Source: an uncultured Pelagibacteraceae bacterium (GTDB taxonomy: Bacteria; Pseudomonadota; Alphaproteobacteria; Pelagibacterales; Pelagibacteraceae). From it: a DNA stretch of 42,885 nucleotides. Positions 7,890-15,869 of this stretch are shown here, in pieces. The position numbers were made by a program, and so were the translations under genes. The stretch is taken from the NCBI GenBank assembly GCA_902558585.1, contig CACEEO010000007.1, positions 1 through 42,885 on the forward strand. The letters are read 5' to 3'. The notes under the pieces are model-generated. The model made no database searches, had not been told where the DNA came from, and worked only from the letters and a program-made list of their open reading frames with translations. Each line of letters opens with the position of its first letter. The stretch's first letter is position 1.

Positions 7890-8589
7890 TACTTTTAAAT
7901 TCTAGCATATCTTCGAAAGTACACATTTCAGGTCTTGTGAAAGTAATTTTTGGAAATTTTTTACTAAAGTCAAACGATAATTGTTTATTAAATTCAATTA
8001 AATTTTTTATTTCAATTTGATTAAGTTCTCTCAAGATATATGCCAAAGTAATATGAAAAGTATATCTTTGATGGTTTTCAAATTTAATTTTTAATAAGCT
8101 GCTTATTTCATCTCTACAATTTCTTAATATTTTTTCATCATTTTCAGAAAATGGTTCTAAAATAATACTATAACCACCAAAAAACATTTTTAGTTTAAAA
8201 TTCAATTCCTCTGGAAAATTATAGTTTTCAATTCTTTTATTTAATTCAACAGCTATATCTTTGTAATGCATATCGGGATCTACATCTGATGGCCAATAAT
8301 TGGTGTTTTTAGTATTTAAATTACAACAATCAAATAATGTCATATGAAAACTGGATGGAGGTAAATAGAAATAAGTTTTTTCAGGATTAAAATTTTCTAT
8401 ATTTTTTTGGAAACTAATTATTTGATCAGATAAATCGGTATTAAGAGGAATATTACAAATTATTGTGCAGCCTGGAAATGGTAAAGGATTTCCTCTGTCA
8501 TCAAATTTATTTTCTGCACCTTTTAAAGTATATCCTTCAAGTTTTCCTGCTAAAAATTTCTCTTGATTATTAACTATATTTAAATCCAT
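7870..8589 (-). CDS. DUF1868 / 2H-phosphoesterase-like protein
   Basis: A 239-residue protein with the two H-x-T motifs of the 2H phosphoesterase (LigT/cyclic phosphodiesterase) fold: H82-M-T84 in SSFHMTLFDCC and FHITLAY about 100 residues later. The N-terminal stretch NKFDDRGNPLPFPGCTIIC matches the pattern I associate with DUF1868. Enzymes of this fold open 2',3'-cyclic phosphates or related cyclic phosphodiesters, and the DUF1868 substrate is not established as far as I know. It follows the glycerophosphodiester phosphodiesterase gene after 9 bases at the end of the ugp-type operon, suggesting action on a phosphodiester or cyclic phosphate derived from lipid head groups (inference). Its 3' end overlaps the convergent ALDH. 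Confidence 0.75.
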   Translation of the reverse strand: MDLNIVNNQEKFLAGKLEGYTLKGAENKFDDRGNPLPFPGCTIICNIPLNTDLSDQIISFQKNIENFNPEKTYFYLPPSSFHMTLFDCCNLNTKNTNYWPSDVDPDMHYKDIAVELNKRIENYNFPEELNFKLKMFFGGYSIILEPFSENDEKILRNCRDEISSLLKIKFENHQRYTFHITLAYILRELNQIEIKNLIEFNKQLSFDFSKKFPKITFTRPEMCTFEDMLEFKSINLSSL

Positions 8590-8598
8590 TAAAATAAA

Positions 8599-9519
8599 CT
8601 AAAACCATTTTATATTTTCTTTCTCACAAAGTTCTTTCAACCTTAATGGATAATCTGTCATAATACCATCTACGCCGTACTCAACCATCTTTAACATTTC
8701 GTACTCTTTGTTTACTGTCCATACATTTACTGGCAATTCTTCTTGATGAGAAATATCGACAAGTTTTTTTGTAATGTCTTTTCGGTATGGATGCCAAGCT
8801 TTTCCACCTTGTGACTTTATAATTTTTGGCAATTCATGATCTTCATAATAAGGCAAAAAACTCAACCATGGAGATCTGTTGTAAATAGTTTGATTAATAT
8901 TAATACCTGTCAAATGTTGAGTTAAGTAAGCTCTTGGAATTTCAGGATATTGATTTTTAATTACTGATAAAGTTCTCCAATCAAATGATGAAACGATTAT
9001 TTTATCTTTTAAAGATGATTCATTTATATCGTTCATAATTAATTTTACTGTATCTTCTGGTTCTGGTGTCAAATTTTCTTCCTCTGGTGTAGATTTTATT
9101 TCTAAATTTATTAATAATTTTTCAGATTTATTTTTTGAAGACATTTCTAATAATTCAGAAAGTTTTGGTATTCTTTGGTTTTCTAATTTTTTTTGATTAA
9201 TAAATCTTCTTCCGTATCTGGATAGTTTATTTACTGAACCTACATCAAACTTTGAAAGTTCTTCATAAGTTAAATCAAATATTTTTAAATTTTCATCCTC
9301 TATCCAATTCCCCTCATTATCTTTTGTTCTGCTTGGATCTAATCTAAAATCATGAGCAATAACTGGTACAAGATCCTTAGAAATTAATATATCTGTTTCG
9401 TATGCATTAATATTATTTTCAAATAAATATTTGAAACTCTCTAAAGTATTTTCAGGAAGATCTCCCCTAGCTCCTCGGTGTCCATAAATTTTTATATGAT
9501 TTGGTTTGCTTAAAATCAA
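8599..9519 (-). CDS. ugpQ: Glycerophosphodiester phosphodiesterase (UgpQ-like)
   Basis: A 306-residue GDPD-family TIM-barrel enzyme that hydrolyses glycerophosphodiesters to glycerol-3-phosphate and an alcohol such as choline or ethanolamine. YGHRGARGDLPENT contains catalytic His14 and the metal-binding Glu-Asn pair at 23-24; an ETD motif and an AHD motif (second catalytic His) follow. There is no signal peptide, so it acts in the cytoplasm on imported substrate, as UgpQ does. The reading frame begins with TTG (9519-9517) two bases after the ugpC stop codon; no ATG lies near, and TTG is required to keep the conserved N-terminal strand. It is coupled to the ugp-type importer and followed by a 2H-phosphoesterase-like gene. 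Confidence 0.9.
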   Translation of the reverse strand: MILSKPNHIKIYGHRGARGDLPENTLESFKYLFENNINAYETDILISKDLVPVIAHDFRLDPSRTKDNEGNWIEDENLKIFDLTYEELSKFDVGSVNKLSRYGRRFINQKKLENQRIPKLSELLEMSSKNKSEKLLINLEIKSTPEEENLTPEPEDTVKLIMNDINESSLKDKIIVSSFDWRTLSVIKNQYPEIPRAYLTQHLTGININQTIYNRSPWLSFLPYYEDHELPKIIKSQGGKAWHPYRKDITKKLVDISHQEELPVNVWTVNKEYEMLKMVEYGVDGIMTDYPLRLKELCEKENIKWF

Positions 9520-9521
9520 AT

Positions 9522-10574
9522 TTAATTAACTCTTTTACCAGTGCTTTTATCAAAAATATAATATTTTTTGTTCTCAATATTTAGACTTAGATTAGAACCT
9601 TTTTCTATAGTTTGATTTCCTGGGCACCTGTAACAAAAGTCTTTTATATTTTTCAATTGACCATAAACAAGATTATCCGAACCAAGCTGTTCCACTAGGT
9701 CTACTTTTAAATTAATTAAACCATTTTCAGATTGTACTAAATGCTCTGGTCTTATTCCTAAAGTAACTTCTCCTTCATGCTCAGTATTAACGTCTTTAAT
9801 CTCAAAACCTTCTGCAGATAATGTTTTATTTTTTAAATTACCATCTAAAAAATTCATTTGTGGTGAACCAATAAAACCCGCAACAAATAAAGATTTTGGA
9901 TTATCATATATCTCTATAGGAGTACCAAGCTGTTCAATAATTCCATTATTAATTACTGCCAACCTATCAGCAAGTGTCATGGCCTCAACTTGATCATGCG
10001 TAACAAATATACTTGTTACTCCAACTTTCTGCTGAAGTTTTTTAATTTCAAGTCTCATCTGAATTCTTAATTTTGCATCTAAGTTTGAAAGAGGCTCGTC
10101 AAATAAGAATATTTTTGGATTTCTTACAATTGCTCTGCCCATTGCAACTCTTTGCCTTTGACCTCCGGATAACATTGAAGGTTTTCTCTGTAAATAATCT
10201 GAAATTTGTAACAGCTTAGCTGCATCATTTACTTTTTGCTCAATTGTTTCTTTGTCAATTCCTCTATTTTTTAGACCATAAGCTAAATTATTATAAACAT
10301 TCATGTGTGGGTATAATGCATAGTTCTGAAACACCATTGCTACATCTCTTTCAGATGGATCAACTTCATTCATTAATTTTCCATCAAGATTAATATCACC
10401 CTCTGTAATATCCTCTAAACCTGCAACCATCCTTAATAAAGTTGATTTTCCACAACCACTAGGTCCTACAAAAACCATAAATTCTCCTTCATCAATACTT
10501 AATGAAGTTTCATGAACAGCCTTAGTTCCATTTGGGTAAATCTTAGTCACATTTTTTAAATCTAAAAAACTCAT
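9522..10574 (-). CDS. ugpC: ABC transporter ATP-binding protein UgpC
   Basis: A 350-residue MalK/UgpC-type ATPase. Walker A GPSGCGKS is at 37-44, the ABC signature LSGGQ at 135-139, Walker B FLFDEP at 156-161 and THDQVEAM forms the H-loop region. A C-terminal TOBE regulatory domain from about 235 contains the GIRPEHL motif typical of UgpC/MalK. It energises import of glycerol-3-phosphate or glycerophosphodiesters together with the upstream ugpA/ugpE permeases and ugpB binding protein. Its start codon directly follows the ugpE stop, and the UgpQ-like gene follows after 2 bases. Confidence 0.9.
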   Translation of the reverse strand: MSFLDLKNVTKIYPNGTKAVHETSLSIDEGEFMVFVGPSGCGKSTLLRMVAGLEDITEGDINLDGKLMNEVDPSERDVAMVFQNYALYPHMNVYNNLAYGLKNRGIDKETIEQKVNDAAKLLQISDYLQRKPSMLSGGQRQRVAMGRAIVRNPKIFLFDEPLSNLDAKLRIQMRLEIKKLQQKVGVTSIFVTHDQVEAMTLADRLAVINNGIIEQLGTPIEIYDNPKSLFVAGFIGSPQMNFLDGNLKNKTLSAEGFEIKDVNTEHEGEVTLGIRPEHLVQSENGLINLKVDLVEQLGSDNLVYGQLKNIKDFCYRCPGNQTIEKGSNLSLNIENKKYYIFDKSTGKRVN

Positions 10575-11426
10575 TTATTTCTCCGTTTGAATTAATCCTT
10601 TTATGAACCATTTCTGTAAAAATACTACCACTAAAACTGGTGGGATCATTGACAAAATGATATATGCAAATCTTTCTGCCGTTCTTGGCAGAGCAACTCC
10701 TTCGTAGCTTTCTGTGTAAATAATTTTCATTCCCATTACAACAGTCCAATATTCTTCTGCAGTTGTCATTATTAGCGGCCATAAATATTGGCTATATCCA
10801 TATACAAACATAAAGATAAACATTGCTGCTATCATAGTTTTAGATAATGGAACCAAGAAATCTATGAAAAAACTCCAAGCATTTGCTCCATCTAATTTTG
10901 CTGACTCCAATAGTTCATCTGGAATTGTTTTGTAAAATTGTCTGAAGAAAAAAGTTGCTGTTGCTGAGGCAACTAATGGAAGAATAAGGCCTGTATATGA
11001 ATTTGTTAAACCTAAATCAGATACAATTTTATAGCTTGGAAAAATTCTTACTTCTAAAGGAACAAGTAGGGTAATAAAAATTAACCAAAAAATTGGTACA
11101 GCTAATTTAAATCTATAATAAACCAAAGCATATGCTGACATTGCAGAAATAACTACTTTAAGTGTTGCAATTCCTAATGCCATTATAAAACTATTAATAA
11201 ACATTTTAGCAGCAGTCACTTCTTCTGACCAACCACCTTTTTCATTTAAAACTTCGTTATAGTTTCTTGCTAGCTGATCACCTATATGAAACTTCATACC
11301 TTCTGTCAGTATAGTTACAGAATCATGTGAAGAACTTGCAAAAGATATCCAAATAGGAACTACCATTAACAAGACTCCTATTATTAAAATAATATGAGCA
11401 ATTATTTGAAGTGGTTTAATTTTCAT
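10575..11426 (-). CDS. ugpE: ABC transporter permease UgpE (second of two tandem copies)
   Basis: A 283-residue inner-membrane permease with six predicted TM helices. The EAA loop, ELLESAKLDGANAWSFFIDF, is the ATPase-docking motif. It is clearly paralogous to the upstream gene (11423-12244): over most of the length they align without gaps, with a near-identical block FFRQFYKT-(I/V)-PDELLESAKLDGAN. This copy carries an extra stretch of about 7-8 residues near the end (within TESYEGVALPRTAE). UgpE pairs with UgpA to form the channel. The start overlaps the upstream stop (ATGA, 11423-11426). Having both copies in one operon is unusual for a ugp system. Confidence 0.88.
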   Translation of the reverse strand: MKIKPLQIIAHIILIIGVLLMVVPIWISFASSSHDSVTILTEGMKFHIGDQLARNYNEVLNEKGGWSEEVTAAKMFINSFIMALGIATLKVVISAMSAYALVYYRFKLAVPIFWLIFITLLVPLEVRIFPSYKIVSDLGLTNSYTGLILPLVASATATFFFRQFYKTIPDELLESAKLDGANAWSFFIDFLVPLSKTMIAAMFIFMFVYGYSQYLWPLIMTTAEEYWTVVMGMKIIYTESYEGVALPRTAERFAYIILSMIPPVLVVVFLQKWFIKGLIQTEK

Positions 11427-12244
11427 TTATCTTGAAAAACTCCCTTAATAAAATGTTTCTGTAACACAATTATAATTAAAATTGGTGGAACCATAGACAT
11501 CATCACGAAAGCAAAACGATGAACAATAGAACCTGACATCATTTTTAGTCCCATAACCACAGTCCAATATTGTTCTGAAGTTGTTACCAATAGAGGCCAT
11601 AAGTACTGGTTGTAACCAAAAACAAACATAAAAATTAACATGGCTACAATCATTGTTTTTGACAAAGGAATTAAAAAATCAACAAAAAATCTCCAAGTAT
11701 TTGCTCCATCAAGTTTTGCAGATTCAAGTAATTCATCTGGAACAGTTTTATAAAATTGTCGGAAGAATAAGGTTGCTATAGCTGAGGCTGAAATAGGAAC
11801 TATTAATCCAAAGTAAGAATTCACTAAATTAAGTTCAGCCATTACTGAATAAGTAGGAAAAATTCTTAACTCTAATGGAACTAAAATTGTAATGAATATT
11901 ATCCAAAACAATAATGTTGCATGTTTTATTCTATAATAAACCAAAGCATATGCGGCCATTAAAGATGTAACGACAGATAATATTGCAACTCCTGTAGCCA
12001 TTATAAAACTATTAAAAAACATTTTTAATGCTGTTATCTCTTTAAAAAAACCACCTTGATATAATAAAACCCTTAAGTAATTTTCATAAAAGCTATCTCC
12101 TAAAAATATTTGAAGACCATTCATATTAATCATTGAACTTGTGTGCGTTGAGCTAGCAAAGATCATCCATACAGGAACTACCATGATTAGTATTCCAATG
12201 AGTAAAATTAAATGTGAAAAACTTGATGTGATAAATCTAGTCAT
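11423..12244 (-). CDS. ABC transporter permease, UgpE-like paralogue (first of two tandem copies)
   Basis: A 273-residue permease of the same carbohydrate ABC transporter type as the next gene, with about six hydrophobic helices and the EAA loop ELLESAKLDGANTWRFFVDF. By eye well over half of its residues match the downstream UgpE copy, so it arose by tandem duplication. Its TAA/ATG junction overlaps the ugpA stop by one base and its own stop overlaps the next start, so all three permease genes are translationally coupled. Possible roles are an alternative partner for UgpA with different ligand preference, or a dosage duplicate. Which copy is the original cannot be told here. Confidence 0.85.
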   Translation of the reverse strand: MTRFITSSFSHLILLIGILIMVVPVWMIFASSTHTSSMINMNGLQIFLGDSFYENYLRVLLYQGGFFKEITALKMFFNSFIMATGVAILSVVTSLMAAYALVYYRIKHATLLFWIIFITILVPLELRIFPTYSVMAELNLVNSYFGLIVPISASAIATLFFRQFYKTVPDELLESAKLDGANTWRFFVDFLIPLSKTMIVAMLIFMFVFGYNQYLWPLLVTTSEQYWTVVMGLKMMSGSIVHRFAFVMMSMVPPILIIIVLQKHFIKGVFQDK

Positions 12245-13122
12245 TAATTATAATGTATTTTCCCTTCGATATATCTAAATTGAAAAATTGTAATTACTAA
12301 TACAATCAACATCATCATAATTGATTGAGCTCCTGCACTTCCTAAATCTAGTCCTCTAAATCCATCCATGTAGGCTTTATAAACTAGAGTTCTTGTTTCG
12401 CCTGAAGGAGCACCTATTGTTGTGGTATCGATAATTCCAAATGTATCAAAGAAAGCATAGGTTATATTAATAATTATTAAAAAGAATGTAGTTGGCATTA
12501 ACAATGGAAATGTAATTGTCCAAAATCTTCTAAAACTGTTTTTACAGTCAATCATTGATGCTTCAATTACAGATTTTTGTATAGCTTGAAGACCTGCCAA
12601 GAAGAAAATGAAATTAGCACTGATTTGCTTCCAAGAACCAGCTATTATTACGTAAATATAAGAGTCAAAAACACTTTCGTACCAGTTAAATCCCCAAAGT
12701 TCGTGAAATAAATGATAAAGAAGTCCAAATCTTTCACTAAAAAAGTAATTTGCCATTACACCAACAACCGCAGGCGCGATTGCATAAGGCCAAATTAAAA
12801 GTGTTTTGTAAGTACTTTTACCATGCATTACATTATTAGCCTGAACGGCAAGCAATAATCCAATGGAGCCTGTAATTAATGTAATTACAAAACTATAAAT
12901 AATAGTAAATTTGAAAGCTATGAAATAAGCTGGATCATCAAAAATAAATAAAAAATTATCAAACCATACAAACGTCGCTCCAAATCCAAAAGCATCTTGC
13001 ATTGTAAATGCATCTCTAAAAGTTTGTATGATTGGCCAATATAAAAAAATTAATAAAATTCCTAACTGTGGTGCTAAGAATAAATATTGTGAATAACTAG
13101 ATTTAAATTGGACTTTTTTCAT
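12244..13122 (-). CDS. ugpA: ABC transporter permease UgpA
   Basis: A 292-residue permease of the sugar/glycerol-phosphate ABC family. A cytoplasmic N-terminus is followed by YLFLAPQLGILLIFLYWPI (TM1), several further helices, and an EAA-type loop in the segment VIEASMIDCKNSFRRFWTITFP. In standard ugp operons (ugpB-A-E-C) UgpA forms the heterodimeric channel with UgpE. It lies 58 bases after ugpB, separated from it by a strong hairpin. The start (ATG at 13122) has only a weak purine-rich leader, so translation may be modest relative to ugpB. Confidence 0.88.
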   Translation of the reverse strand: MKKVQFKSSYSQYLFLAPQLGILLIFLYWPIIQTFRDAFTMQDAFGFGATFVWFDNFLFIFDDPAYFIAFKFTIIYSFVITLITGSIGLLLAVQANNVMHGKSTYKTLLIWPYAIAPAVVGVMANYFFSERFGLLYHLFHELWGFNWYESVFDSYIYVIIAGSWKQISANFIFFLAGLQAIQKSVIEASMIDCKNSFRRFWTITFPLLMPTTFFLIIINITYAFFDTFGIIDTTTIGAPSGETRTLVYKAYMDGFRGLDLGSAGAQSIMMMLIVLVITIFQFRYIEGKIHYN

Positions 13123-13140
13123 TTAAGTAAAATAAAAAAT

Positions 13141-13166
13141 AAGGAGGGTAAATCAATACCCTCCTT
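13141..13166 (-). terminator. Hairpin between ugpB and ugpA
   Basis: AAGGAGGGTA (13141-13150) and TACCCTCCTT (13157-13166) form a 10-bp perfect stem with a 6-base loop, followed on the minus strand by ATTTTTTATTTT. It sits 14 bases after the ugpB stop and 18 bases before the ugpA start. It is a typical intrinsic terminator shape, here inside an operon, probably giving partial termination so that ugpB mRNA exceeds permease mRNA. Confidence 0.85.
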
Positions 13167-13180
13167 ATTTAAATTATTAA

Positions 13181-14488
13181 TTATAAAGTTTTAGCAAATT
13201 GTTTTAACAATTTAGCTGCACCTTTATCCATGTTCTTCAATCCTTTTTCGATTGATATTTTGCCGTTTAACATTGGCTCAACATTTTCGTAAATTACTTC
13301 ACGAATTTGTGGCCAGTTACCAGCTCTATATCCACCAGGAATAGTCGAACCTTCTAAGCTTAATTGTTCACCAACTGCTTTATGATATGGAGAAGCTCTA
13401 TAAAAGTTTATAGTTTCAGCTAACGCTATACCACCTTTAGTTACTGCAGAGTAACCAGTCATATTGTGATAATACAGATCCATCTCTGGAGAACCCATAA
13501 ATTCTATAAATTTAGCAAGTCCTTTGTACTCTTCTTCTGTATGACCATTTAATATCCAGTTAGCAGCACCACCGATAAACGTTGGATACTCTTTACCACC
13601 TGTTACAGAATCCCAGTAAGGAATATGATTTACTGTAAAGTTAGGTACAACACCTTTCATTCCACCGAAAGATGCAGCTGAACCAAACCAAAACGCAGCT
13701 TCACCAGCTATAAATGGAGCTTGGTTATCTCCCCATGCTCTTCCTTTATAACCATAAAAGCCTTTTTCATACCATTCCTTAACTTTTTTCCAATGCATTA
13801 CAAATGCATCTGTTTCAGCAAATAAAGTTTTTGTTGGAACAGCATCGTAACCATTGTTTCCATCAGTCATAAGTAGATTATGTCTTGAAAAGAAATTTTC
13901 TGTCCAGATCCAAGGAAAGTGACTTTGAACTAAAGGAATATATCCAGCAGCTTTAATTTTTGGTGCCATAGCCTCAAACTCTTCATAAGTTTTTGGAACT
14001 GACTCAATTCCTACTTTTTTCAATATGTCCATGTTTGCATACATTAAACAAGTTGAACTATTAAAAGGAACACCAATCATTTTTCCATCAGAGTCAGCAT
14101 AGAAATTTTTAATTCCTGGAATATAATTGTCTGCATCGACTTTAATTCCATATTTCTCTGCCATTTCTTCAAAACCAATGACAACACCATTTTTAACTTG
14201 CGCTACCATTATCGCAGCACCAGCATCATAAACCTGTGAATAGTGTGGTTGGTCTCCTGCTCTAAATGCAGCAATAGTTGCCGCCATGTTATCTTCATAA
14301 CTTCCTTTACCTGTAGGAATGACCGTATATTGATCTTGTGAAGCGTTAAATCTATTTGCAATTTCAATAATTACATCACCAAGAAAACCACTGTTTCCAT
14401 ACCACCAATGAATTTCTGTCTTTGAGTAGCTGTGCGATGTAAAAGAGAATGTAAATAGAATTGTTAAAATACTAAGTATTTTTTTCAT
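13181..14488 (-). CDS. ugpB: Periplasmic glycerol-3-phosphate/glycerophosphodiester-binding protein UgpB
   Basis: A 435-residue extracellular solute-binding protein with a signal peptide at 1-22 (Lys-Lys start, hydrophobic core, then SYSK). The mature protein begins KTEIHWWYGNSGFLG and continues with the cluster-B fold characteristic of UgpB/MalE, with motifs such as GVPFNSSTCLMYANMDILKK and KGYGYKGRAWGDNQAPF-like segments. The length is close to E. coli UgpB. The start has an upstream GAGAGGG site. It is the first gene of the leftward ugp operon. The presence of a GDPD enzyme in the same operon favours glycerophosphodiesters such as glycerophosphocholine as ligands alongside G3P (inference). 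I saw no clear tandem Pho box in the 122 bases upstream. Confidence 0.88.
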   Translation of the reverse strand: MKKILSILTILFTFSFTSHSYSKTEIHWWYGNSGFLGDVIIEIANRFNASQDQYTVIPTGKGSYEDNMAATIAAFRAGDQPHYSQVYDAGAAIMVAQVKNGVVIGFEEMAEKYGIKVDADNYIPGIKNFYADSDGKMIGVPFNSSTCLMYANMDILKKVGIESVPKTYEEFEAMAPKIKAAGYIPLVQSHFPWIWTENFFSRHNLLMTDGNNGYDAVPTKTLFAETDAFVMHWKKVKEWYEKGFYGYKGRAWGDNQAPFIAGEAAFWFGSAASFGGMKGVVPNFTVNHIPYWDSVTGGKEYPTFIGGAANWILNGHTEEEYKGLAKFIEFMGSPEMDLYYHNMTGYSAVTKGGIALAETINFYRASPYHKAVGEQLSLEGSTIPGGYRAGNWPQIREVIYENVEPMLNGKISIEKGLKNMDKGAAKLLKQFAKTL

Positions 14489-14610
14489 TTTTTCCCTCTC
14501 TTTTTAATTTATGTATTTACAATGAAGTAAATTATAAATGTTAAGATAACGTTAAATTAAAATTACTTAAATATTAAAATATATTATTTTTCTAAATCAG
14601 GTTGTATCTG

Positions 14611-15738
14611 TTAATAACTTTTAAGAAATTTTAATCTTCCAATTATTTCATCTCTATCCATGTAATATCCTTGGAGATGTCTATGACCAGAATTAGGATC
14701 AAACTCTGTTCTTCCATGAAGCAATCTTCTATTGTTAAATGAAAAAATATCACCTGGCTCTAGTCTAAAATTGATTTGAAATTTAGCATCATGCAATAAA
14801 TTTCCAAATCGATGATGAGCTTTATAAACTGAATCCATTATATCTGGATGACAATCAAGAGCATCTAGTGTTGCAATACTATAACGAATATCATTGTAAT
14901 CTCCGTCTTTAGTGAGTGATATTGCTGTACCGTAAACACTTCTTACTGCTTCTTGAGTGTAGTCTTTATCTCTAAATTTAAGTGGAGTATTTACCAATAT
15001 ATCAAAAGTATCTTTTTCATTATTTTTTAAATAATCTGCCACAGCAAATGCATCTACAGCTGATGAGTCGCCACCCTTTGCTGAATTTATTAAACAGTGC
15101 AAAAATTGATAACCAGGTGGATTTTCAAACCAAGGCAAATCCATATGATTTCTTAAAGCGTGCGCTGTATATGCAGAATTATTTGGTTTTGGAATATTAA
15201 TTACTTCAAAAGGTGTTTTAAAAAAAGTTTCTCGAGTATGACTTATGCGGTTTAAAACTTTTAATGCAGAATTTTTTTCTACTGGAGCATTTTTAACAAT
15301 GGCTATTCCAGTGTAATGTAAAAGCTCTAACCATTTAATCAAACCATCATCAGAGTTTATAATTTCATCATGATCAATATGAATAGATTTTAAGTTATTT
15401 TCTAAAGAACTATCCCAAAGTTTATAAGGTGAGACATACTTTTGCTTATTTTTTAAAGTATAGCAGTTTTCTCTTAACCATTTAGGATCGTAATAACTTG
15501 TGTGATCTCCTTCACTCCATTCAATTTCTAATTTTCCATCTGAACTTATAGAATATTTTGTGGGATTAATGTTTTGTGAGACTTCAAGAATATTAAACAT
15601 TCTATGTCTCGAGTATTTATCATGAGCAGTTGGACAATTATCTCTTAGCCAAAGGTAATTAAACTTACTCTCTTCACCATCATTCCAAACAACTTTTAAA
15701 TACGTTGAATTTTTTTCTAGTTTAGAAATTGAGCTCAC
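14611..15738 (-). CDS. Gamma-butyrobetaine hydroxylase-like Fe(II)/2OG dioxygenase (BBOX/TmpA family)
   Basis: A 375-residue two-domain oxygenase: an N-terminal DUF971-like domain (about 1-105, YLWLRDNCP near 28-36) and a TauD-type catalytic domain. Fe ligands are H198 and D200 (NHMDLPW) and H341 (LLHGRTEF), with a 2OG-binding Arg at 353 or nearby. Human and many bacterial BBOX enzymes bind zinc through a CxCxxC cluster after LRDN; only the first Cys (C35) remains here. It probably hydroxylates gamma-butyrobetaine to L-carnitine. The carnitine dehydrogenase, BKACE, thioesterase and betaine-type transporter nearby support this. TmpA, which hydroxylates the trimethylammonio phosphonate, belongs to the same family and is the main alternative. 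The start is GTG at 15738, the only candidate before an upstream stop. Confidence 0.8.
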   Translation of the reverse strand: MSSISKLEKNSTYLKVVWNDGEESKFNYLWLRDNCPTAHDKYSRHRMFNILEVSQNINPTKYSISSDGKLEIEWSEGDHTSYYDPKWLRENCYTLKNKQKYVSPYKLWDSSLENNLKSIHIDHDEIINSDDGLIKWLELLHYTGIAIVKNAPVEKNSALKVLNRISHTRETFFKTPFEVINIPKPNNSAYTAHALRNHMDLPWFENPPGYQFLHCLINSAKGGDSSAVDAFAVADYLKNNEKDTFDILVNTPLKFRDKDYTQEAVRSVYGTAISLTKDGDYNDIRYSIATLDALDCHPDIMDSVYKAHHRFGNLLHDAKFQINFRLEPGDIFSFNNRRLLHGRTEFDPNSGHRHLQGYYMDRDEIIGRLKFLKSY

Positions 15739-15869
15739 ACTTAATTTTTATATAAAAGAGTAATCAAATCAACTCAATTAATAGTTGTATTAATAATTCA
15801 AAGCTTGTTTTTTATCTACATTCATTATTAAATCTCAGTATTAAAACTTAACCTTAAGGAGATAATTTA
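15739..15869. promoter_or_regulatory. Divergent control region between BBOX-like and proX genes, with inverted repeat
   Basis: The 131-base AT-rich gap must contain promoters for both directions. It holds a perfect 7-bp inverted repeat with a 4-base spacer, ATTAATA-GTTG-TATTAAT (15777-15794), which could be an operator for a regulator shared by the two transcripts. In DNA this AT-rich it could also be chance. The proX ribosome-binding site AAGGAG lies at 15856-15861. No riboswitch-like structure was recognised. Confidence 0.35.

Noticed and set aside
10543..10782. A 79-codon open frame on the minus strand overlapping ugpE
   Set aside because: It lies wholly inside ugpE and the start of ugpC in another frame; the sequence resembles no protein and the real genes are strongly supported.
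14489..14610. Possible Pho box or operator upstream of ugpB (ATTTAC-N6-GTAAAT and TAACGTTA dyads)
   Set aside because: No tandem CTGTCAT-like repeats are visible, and the short AT-rich dyads are not distinctive enough to call a site.
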